NCBI RefSeq assembly: GCF_022539505.1
Contig: NC_061514.1
Span: 335,713,090 to 335,777,089 of the forward strand
Origin: Lolium rigidum
Taxonomy: Eukaryota; Streptophyta; Magnoliopsida; Poales; Poaceae
Length of the DNA stretch: 64,000 bases
Direction of reading: 5' to 3'
The notes below the pieces were generated by a model. That model was given only the letters and a program-made list of their open reading frames with translations. It did no database searches and had not been told where the DNA came from. This document shows positions 57,901 to 64,000 of this stretch, one piece after another. The position numbers and the translations under genes were made by a program. Position 1 is the first letter of the stretch; the number at the start of each line of letters is the position of its first letter.

Positions 57901-60014
57901 AGCGTCGGAGCTATGCAAACACCATAAGCTACCTCACACCACCAGCTGAGAATGCCGGTCTGTACAAGGGGCTGAAGCAGCTGTCAGAGCTTATCGCCTC
58001 TTACCAGTCTCTCAAGGACACGGGACGTGGCAACCAGATTGTGAGCTCAATCATCAGCACTGCAAAGCAGTGTAACCTAGACAAGGATGTCCCCTTGCCT
58101 GACGAAGGAGTGGAGCTCCCACCAAATGAGCGTGACCTCGTCGTTGGCAAGGTGTATGGAAAGCTCATGGAGATAGAGTCACGGCTACTGCCGTGTGGTC
58201 TGCATGTGATAGGTGAGCCACCAACTGCTGTCGAAGCTGTGGCCACATTAGTGAACATAGCTGCCCTTGACCGCCCAGAGGAGAACATATATGCACTGCC
58301 CGGCATTCTTGCTGCGACAGTAGGCAGGACCATTGAAGATGTCTACAGGGGAAGCGACAAGGGCGTACTGGCTGATGTTGAACTCCTGAAGCAGATCACT
58401 GAAGCTTCAAGAGGTGCCGTAGGTGCCTTTGTTGAGAAGACTACAAACAGCAAAGGGCAAGTTGTTGATGTTAAAAACAAACTCAGTTCCATCCTTGGCT
58501 TTGGTCTCTCAGAGCCATGGGTGGAGTACTTGTCAACGACCAAGTTCATCAGGGCGGATAGAGAGAAGCTGAGGAACTGTTTTGCATTCTTGGGAGAGTG
58601 CCTGAAGCTGATTGTGGCAGACAATGAGCTGGGAGCCTTGAAGCTCGCCCTTGAGGGAAGCTATGTTGAGCCTGGCCCTGGTGGTGATCCTATCCGTAAC
58701 CCAAAGGTTCTCCCAACAGGGAAGAACATCCATGCTCTTGACCCGCAGTCAATCCCGACTGCAGCTGCCATGAAGAGTGCCAAGGTTGTTGTGGAACGTC
58801 TGCTGGAGCGGCAAAAGGCTGACAATGGTGGAAAATATCCCGAGACAATTGCACTTGTCTTGTGGGGTACTGACAACATCAAGACCTATGGCGAGTCACT
58901 TGCCCAGGTGTTTTGGATGCTTGGTGTGGAGCCGGTTACTGATGGCCTTGGCCGTGTCAACCGTGTGGAGCCTGTCAGCATTGAGGAGCTTGGACGTCCT
59001 AGGGTTGATGTCGTCGTCAACTGCTCGGGTGTGTTCAGAGATCTTTTCATCAACCAGGTATGAACTAATACCGCCATACCTTTGATTTGTATATTTTGCA
59101 TACCACTAAGTCATCATCACTTAACTGATGCACTAATGTTACACATCTGACCAATGCAGATGAATCTGCTGGACCGGGCAGTAAAGATGGTTGCTGAGCT
59201 GGATGAGCCAGTAGAGATGAACTATGTGCGCAAGCATGCCCTGGAGCAGGCAGAGGAGCTTGGTGTCTCCGTGAGAGAGGCCGCAACAAGGGTGTTCTCC
59301 AATGCATCAGGCTCTTACTCGTCGAATGTGAACTTGGCAGTGGAGAATGCAACATGGACGGATGAGAAGCAGCTTCAGGACATGTACCTGAGCCGCAAGT
59401 CATTTGCATTTGACAGTGATGCTCCAGGGGTAGGCATGCTAGAGAAACGCAAGACATTTGAGCTTGCTCTAGCAACAGCCGAAGCCACATTCCAGAACCT
59501 GGACTCATCAGAGATCTCACTCACAGATGTCAGCCACTACTTCGACTCGGACCCGACGAAGCTGGTGCAAGGGCTGCGGAAGGATGGGCGGGCACCTTCC
59601 TCGTACATAGCGGACACAACCACAGCAAATGCACAGGTCCGGACATTGTCAGAGACGATGCGTCTGGATGCAAGGACAAAGCTACTGAACCCTAGGTGGT
59701 ATGAGGGGATGATGAAGAGTGGTTACGAGGGAGTTAGAGAGATTGAGAAGCGGCTGACAAATACTGTTGGATGGAGTGCAACATCTGGGCAAGTTGACAA
59801 CTGGGTTTATGAGGAGGCAAATACCACATTCATCGAAGATGAAGAAATGAGGAAGAGGCTCATGGACACCAATCCCAACTCGTTCAGGAAGCTGCTTCAA
59901 ACGTTTCTAGAAGCCAATGGCAGAGGCTACTGGGAGACATCCGAGGATAACTTGGAAAGGCTCAGGGAGCTCTACTCAGAGGTTGAAGACAAGATCGAAG
60001 GAATTGACCGGTGA
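54901..60014 (+). CDS. CHLH: Magnesium-chelatase subunit H, chloroplast precursor
   Basis: Exons 54901-56290, 56386-56468, 57255-59057 and 59160-60014, all with GT-AG introns. Together they give 4131 bases, that is 1376 residues, close to other grass CHLH proteins (about 1380; barley Xantha-f). Residues 1 to about 45 form an R/S/A-rich transit peptide ([18 protein letters not shown]). The BchH N-terminal domain (about 70-230, [20 protein letters not shown]) is followed by the CobN/Mg-chelatase domain to the end. The hallmark [14 protein letters not shown] is at about residue 659 and [20 protein letters not shown] follows. It binds protoporphyrin IX and, with CHLI and CHLD, inserts magnesium in the first committed step of chlorophyll synthesis, in the chloroplast stroma or at its envelope. 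The start is chosen as the first Met before the transit peptide. No defect was seen. Confidence 0.97.
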
Positions 60015-60635
60015 ACTCATTTGATCAATCGACCAGTTCCATCATTTGACCAAGAAGAAGAAATTCTTCTGCCTCTTTGAGTTGAAACATGTATAATTTG
60101 TTATTTATAAAAGTTGTAACATGAAATACAGGTCTTTAACAAGGGTGGTTGGTTGTGAATGTAAAAAAGGAAGCATGAGTAGTTCTTTTTTTTGGAAATT
60201 TTGTTACTTGATGTCACTTGTTCATCTACAGATATAGTCACAGAGAAAGGAGTATCATTTTTAAATGTGTGAAGAAATAACACTTGATTTTTAGCATTCT
60301 TCTTTGTTATCTTTGCATTCAAATGCAATGGTCCACCAGTAAACAGTTAGCCAGCAGGAAACAATGGTGTTAATGTTCTCATGGTGCTAAAATGAGAATA
60401 CGATTGTGCTTGATTTCATGAATTGGAAAGTTCCAAACTTGACAGCTTTCTGCCATCTAATTGCACATGTACAATGAGATCATGTAGCACTAAATTATCC
60501 ATACTCAACAATATGGTTGTTAAGTTCAACTTACAGCTGAAAGGGAGGATGAAGAAGAACAAAACAGTACCTTTAACAATCTATGTTTTGTTGCCCTTCC
60601 CAACCCGAAGTATACAACTTTAGCGAACCCGTAGA
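60015..60635. other. Convergent 3' flanks of CHLH and STELLO
   Basis: 621 bases shared by the two 3' ends. AT-rich with ATAATTTGTTATTTATAAA at about 60093 that may serve CHLH polyadenylation. No third gene. Confidence 0.5.
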
Positions 60636-63165
60636 TCAGACCAGCTCCATCAGGAAGGGGTCTCCTGAAGCCATGACTCTGATTAGGCTTACAAAATCCA
60701 TTTCATTCTGAACCTTCATAGGGTACACTGCATGCGCTTCAGCAGTGTATATTGTTGAGAAAGTGGTATTTGATGGCAAGTTTGTCATGTAAACAAGTTT
60801 TCCCAAAGCTCTGGGCTCGAAATTGCTTGGTAGATCCATTGCAAGGAACAACATGGGGACTGCAACAGTGTGATGAATGTCTAGATTTCCAATAACTTTA
60901 ACAAGATTAGAGAAGTGACCAGTATACTGTCGAGGTACGTAGAATATCTCACTGCTGCAATGAATTATTGTATCTTCGGCTACGCTTCTTTTGTAATTGT
61001 CTTGATAATGAAATGGAAATCTGCCAACCACCTTTTTTACCATATCTCCTTGGTTCGTGAACCATTCAATTTTATTTCCACGTAAAGGGACTTCCGACCA
61101 TGATTCCTTCACCTGGCAAGAACCAGAGAAGTTAGTTCAACTGATTCAGAAATTCAAAAGTTCTGTAATTCTCAGATATGCTTTGAACCAGGACAAGGGT
61201 ATGCACCTTATTAGTTATCCAGAGCTTGGATTTATCAGCCTCCAATAGGTTCCAATAATTTAGGACCATATGATCCTGAAGGAATACAAATCCTTCGGCG
61301 CCTGCAAACTGATCAAACACCTTGGGCAAGTACCTGTGATGAGAATTTATTAGTAGGTGGCTAAGAAATTGTACACTTCAGTATCCAAGGAAATAATGCT
61401 TCACTGGATGAAGCAACAGTACGTTTATGAAGACTTGAAGAGAGATTTTCTTTCTGGTTGGTTACAGATCAAGCTGATTTAACATTTGAACTCACCTATA
61501 TGCATGTGCCAAGTTGCTGAATTCGACAGCAAGATCTGCATTGACTTGCTCTGAAAGAATAACTACTGCCCGGAATATCCGACCATAAAGAAGCCGCCAC
61601 TCGAGTGCAGTCCGATCCACAGGTTCGGTGCAATGTACTATAAGCACAACATCACCAAAGTGCTTCCTCCATTTTATGAGATTGCCAATCTCGGTGCTTA
61701 CTTCCCCAATCTCCTCAGCGCCAAGATGTACAGAAGGCAGTTTCTTGGGGGCAAACTCCTGCTTATCCCCATGTCCAATGGTTGCTCGTGGACGATCGAT
61801 CTCCAGTGACATCAACCTTGGCTGCCTGTACCCGACAGCAACCAGATCTTGCAGCCACGCGGCCATGAAATGCAAATCCTTCTCCCCCCAGAAACCCTCC
61901 TCTGCCATCCCATAACTCAAATCAAGAATCCGATCAAACAGTGACCGTTTCTTCGACCGCCACTCCATCAGGAAAGTTATCAACCTCCCTACATTGACAT
62001 GGATATCCTTCTCATCATCAAACGGATGAGCGTGCACATTATCAGTGCGATGCACAGTCGGCGGATACACCGCTAACTGACCACCAATCTCCCATAGTAT
62101 CCTCTGTGCCCAATAACCTCGTATAACGTCCAATGCCATTGTACTCACCGAGACCGGCAATGCAAGGCCCCAGAATGCCTGTGAGTGGAACAGCGTGTTG
62201 AGTGAGTTGACAGGTGCCATCAACCCCTGCGGCAATGCAACCTTAGGTGCACCTGCATCAAATCTGACATCAAAAGCCTCCATCTGAAATGACTTCCGGG
62301 TGAGGTAGAACACAGCATCAACATCAGGAAGGCCATTGCACAGCCCCTGCTGTATGAACTGCGCGCCGCCGAACACCTGCGTGTAGAACTCCTCCGCGCC
62401 CACCTCCCCGGCCTTCTCCAGCGGCAGCCCCCGTGGCCAGACCGACGGCTGCCCGAAGTGCACATACGGGTTCACGACCGTGCGGTTGGGGTCGGCGTGG
62501 CTGTACTGCAGCAGGACGGAGACCTCCCCTTGGTGCTGCTCCAGATCGACATCGAAATGCGTCGTGAGGTTGCTGCCCGCGACGGAGTTGCGCGCGTCCG
62601 CGTCGTAGATGGCGCGCGCGCCGCGCTGCACGGCGAAGAGGTACCCGGCGACCTTGCGGGCGTGGCCGCGGGCGGGGAGGAGCGCGACGGAGCGGAAGCC
62701 GAGGCCGGCCTGGTCGGCGAGGGTGAGCAGCGCGGCGCCGGGGTGGGACCAGTCGGGGGGAGTCGACTCGTCCGCGACGGCCAGGAGCTGCCACCCGGGG
62801 ACGGCTGCCAGGGCGTGGTGGGGAGACGCGGAGAAGATGATCCAGTGGGAGGCGCGGAGGTCGGGGAGCGGGGAGGAGGGGAGCCCCGGGAGCGGCGGCA
62901 CGCGGGACCAGAGGACGGACGGGTAGGTGATGCGCCGGGAGGCGGGCGCGGAGCGGCAGAGGGCGGACTGGGAGGCGCCGCCGTTGAGGATGAGGAGCAA
63001 GAAGGGCGCCGCCGCGAGCGCCGCCAGGAGGAGGTAGACGGAGCGTCTGGAGCCGGTGGTCGGGGTGGGGGAAGCTTGAGGCGGCATTTGGGCGTGGACG
63101 GTGGTGGTCTGCTGGGGGGAGGGGGTAGTTGACTTGGGGATAGTTGGCACTGGTGTGGGAGTCAA
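60636..63165 (-). CDS. STELLO-type probable glycosyltransferase (DUF288)
   Basis: Exons on the minus strand: 63165-61496, 61333-61207, 61112-60636, all GT-AG, summing to 2274 bases (757 residues) from the first Met. A second Met at 63087 (MPPQASPTP) would give 731 residues and directly precedes the basic patch and single transmembrane segment (SRRSVYLLLAALAAAPFLLL, residues about 39-58 from the first Met). The short P/T-rich cytosolic tail, one anchor and a large lumenal part give a type II Golgi topology. The lumenal part has SHWIIFSASPHHALAAVPGW, DDEKDIHVNVGRLITFLMEW and KHFGDVVLIVHCTEPVD as in STELLO1/2 of Arabidopsis, which assist cellulose-synthase complex assembly and secretion. Enzymatic activity in this copy is inferred from family only. 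Confidence 0.88.
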
Positions 63166-64000
63166 CGCCGGCGAGCGACGCGGTGGCGCAAACCTGCGAG
63201 GTCCGGCCTCCGGCGGTCGGGGTTGCTCGGGAAGAAGGGGATTTGGACCAGGCTGGGCCTACGATGAGTTGTGTAGTGGTCCTATTTGGTAAGAAGATGG
63301 AAAAAAATTTGATGAATTGATTTGTTTGAATTCTCTCCAAAAATAAAAGGCTGATTTGAATGTTTTGGAACAAGTTTACGGGTACTTTGTAGAAACGCTG
63401 GTATAGCTGAAATACACACCACTACACGTGTATACTCACACAATATCTATTGAATTTAGAGTTACGGGGTTTCAAGATGGACAATCACCACATGAGTCTC
63501 ACTGCGTTTCCCACTTAGAGAATAACATGTTTCCTATTTGCGTTACATGTGTGATACAAATCTAGAGTTTGGTCCGAGTTGAGATGTTGTAGGCACTCAT
63601 TCTTGATCTGGGGATGTTTATAGTGTAACTCATAGTTTAGCTAAAGAATGTGGTTCTCAAGGGAATGTTTAACTTGAGGAGCCTCCATATTTTATTGCTC
63701 CATTGTTAATTGATGATGTAAGTGTGCTTTGATTAGTAAAGTAAGTCGCAATGGCATTCCATCAAAGAAAAATCGGGTTTGGTCCATGTTGAAAAGATGT
63801 AGGAATTGATTCTATTGTTCACGCACCTAAACTTTCGTAGCCGCCGATCAAAATGAATAGCACAGTAAAGTTTTACTTGCTCATATGGTTTACAGAAATA
63901 TTTTTTCTATTGTGGGTTCTTGATTTGAGGAGCACAAAAAGCTAATTAAATGTATTGTTTAGGAAAGCTTTCCGGTAGACACTATTCCGGAAGGGTGTTT
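63166..64000 (-). promoter_or_regulatory. Presumed STELLO promoter and upstream DNA
   Basis: The first 130 bases are GC-rich and probably include the 5' UTR; beyond 63290 the DNA is AT-rich. No TATA box could be assigned with confidence and no further gene is seen to the window end. Confidence 0.4.

Overview
This is plant nuclear DNA from a grass, most likely a Triticeae species (wheat, Aegilops or barley type). The genes are split by GT-AG introns. Large nested LTR retrotransposons, PIF/Harbinger and Mutator-like elements and MITEs fill most of the window, and the coding exons are GC-rich as in grass genes. No bacterial features, CRISPR arrays, rRNA or tRNA genes were seen.

Only three host genes look intact or nearly so. 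The minus-strand gene at 21576-22924 encodes a five-exon, plastid-type UPF0114 membrane protein of 279 residues. The plus-strand gene at 54901-60014 is CHLH, the porphyrin-binding H subunit of magnesium chelatase (four exons, 1376 residues). The minus-strand gene at 60636-63165 is a STELLO-type Golgi glycosyltransferase-like gene (three exons, about 757 residues). CHLH and STELLO converge tail to tail, 621 bp apart.

Layout. 1-4539: copia element truncated at both ends. 4540-15960 and about 17443-22788: two direct copies of one roughly 5.4-kb block. The block holds most of an ORF1-only Harbinger element, a 1.7-kb foldback Mutator-like element and the UPF0114 gene. Copy 1 was later enlarged by a 3.7-kb LTR element (6284-9988, TSD CAACG) and a 2.2-kb Harbinger element (12326-14570, TSD TTA). 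Copy 2 has the uninterrupted Harbinger site and lacks the LTR element. Copy 1 of the gene has lost the first 45 codons or so of exon 1. 15961-17095: spacer with a decayed F-box-like gene. 23378-26746: MITE and unrecognised AT-rich DNA. 26747-45320: two arms of one Ty3/gypsy family in mirror orientation, joined near 41742. The left arm is interrupted by an 8.2-kb LTR element (28878-37040, TSD ATCAT) and a 1.2-kb TIR element. 45321-54300: repeats, a C-tract tandem array, a broken LINE and a stretch that resembles organelle (mitochondrial) DNA. 54315-64000: gene island.

I found no convincing new biological system. The most informative signals are the duplicated block, which gives natural before/after sites for several insertions, and the truncated UPF0114 copy whose exons remain conserved while its introns drift. 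Also notable are an LTR element whose interior is one 1068-codon frame running into its own LTR, and the mirror-image gypsy arms. Coordinates of exons and element ends were read by eye from splice sites, TSDs and TIRs.
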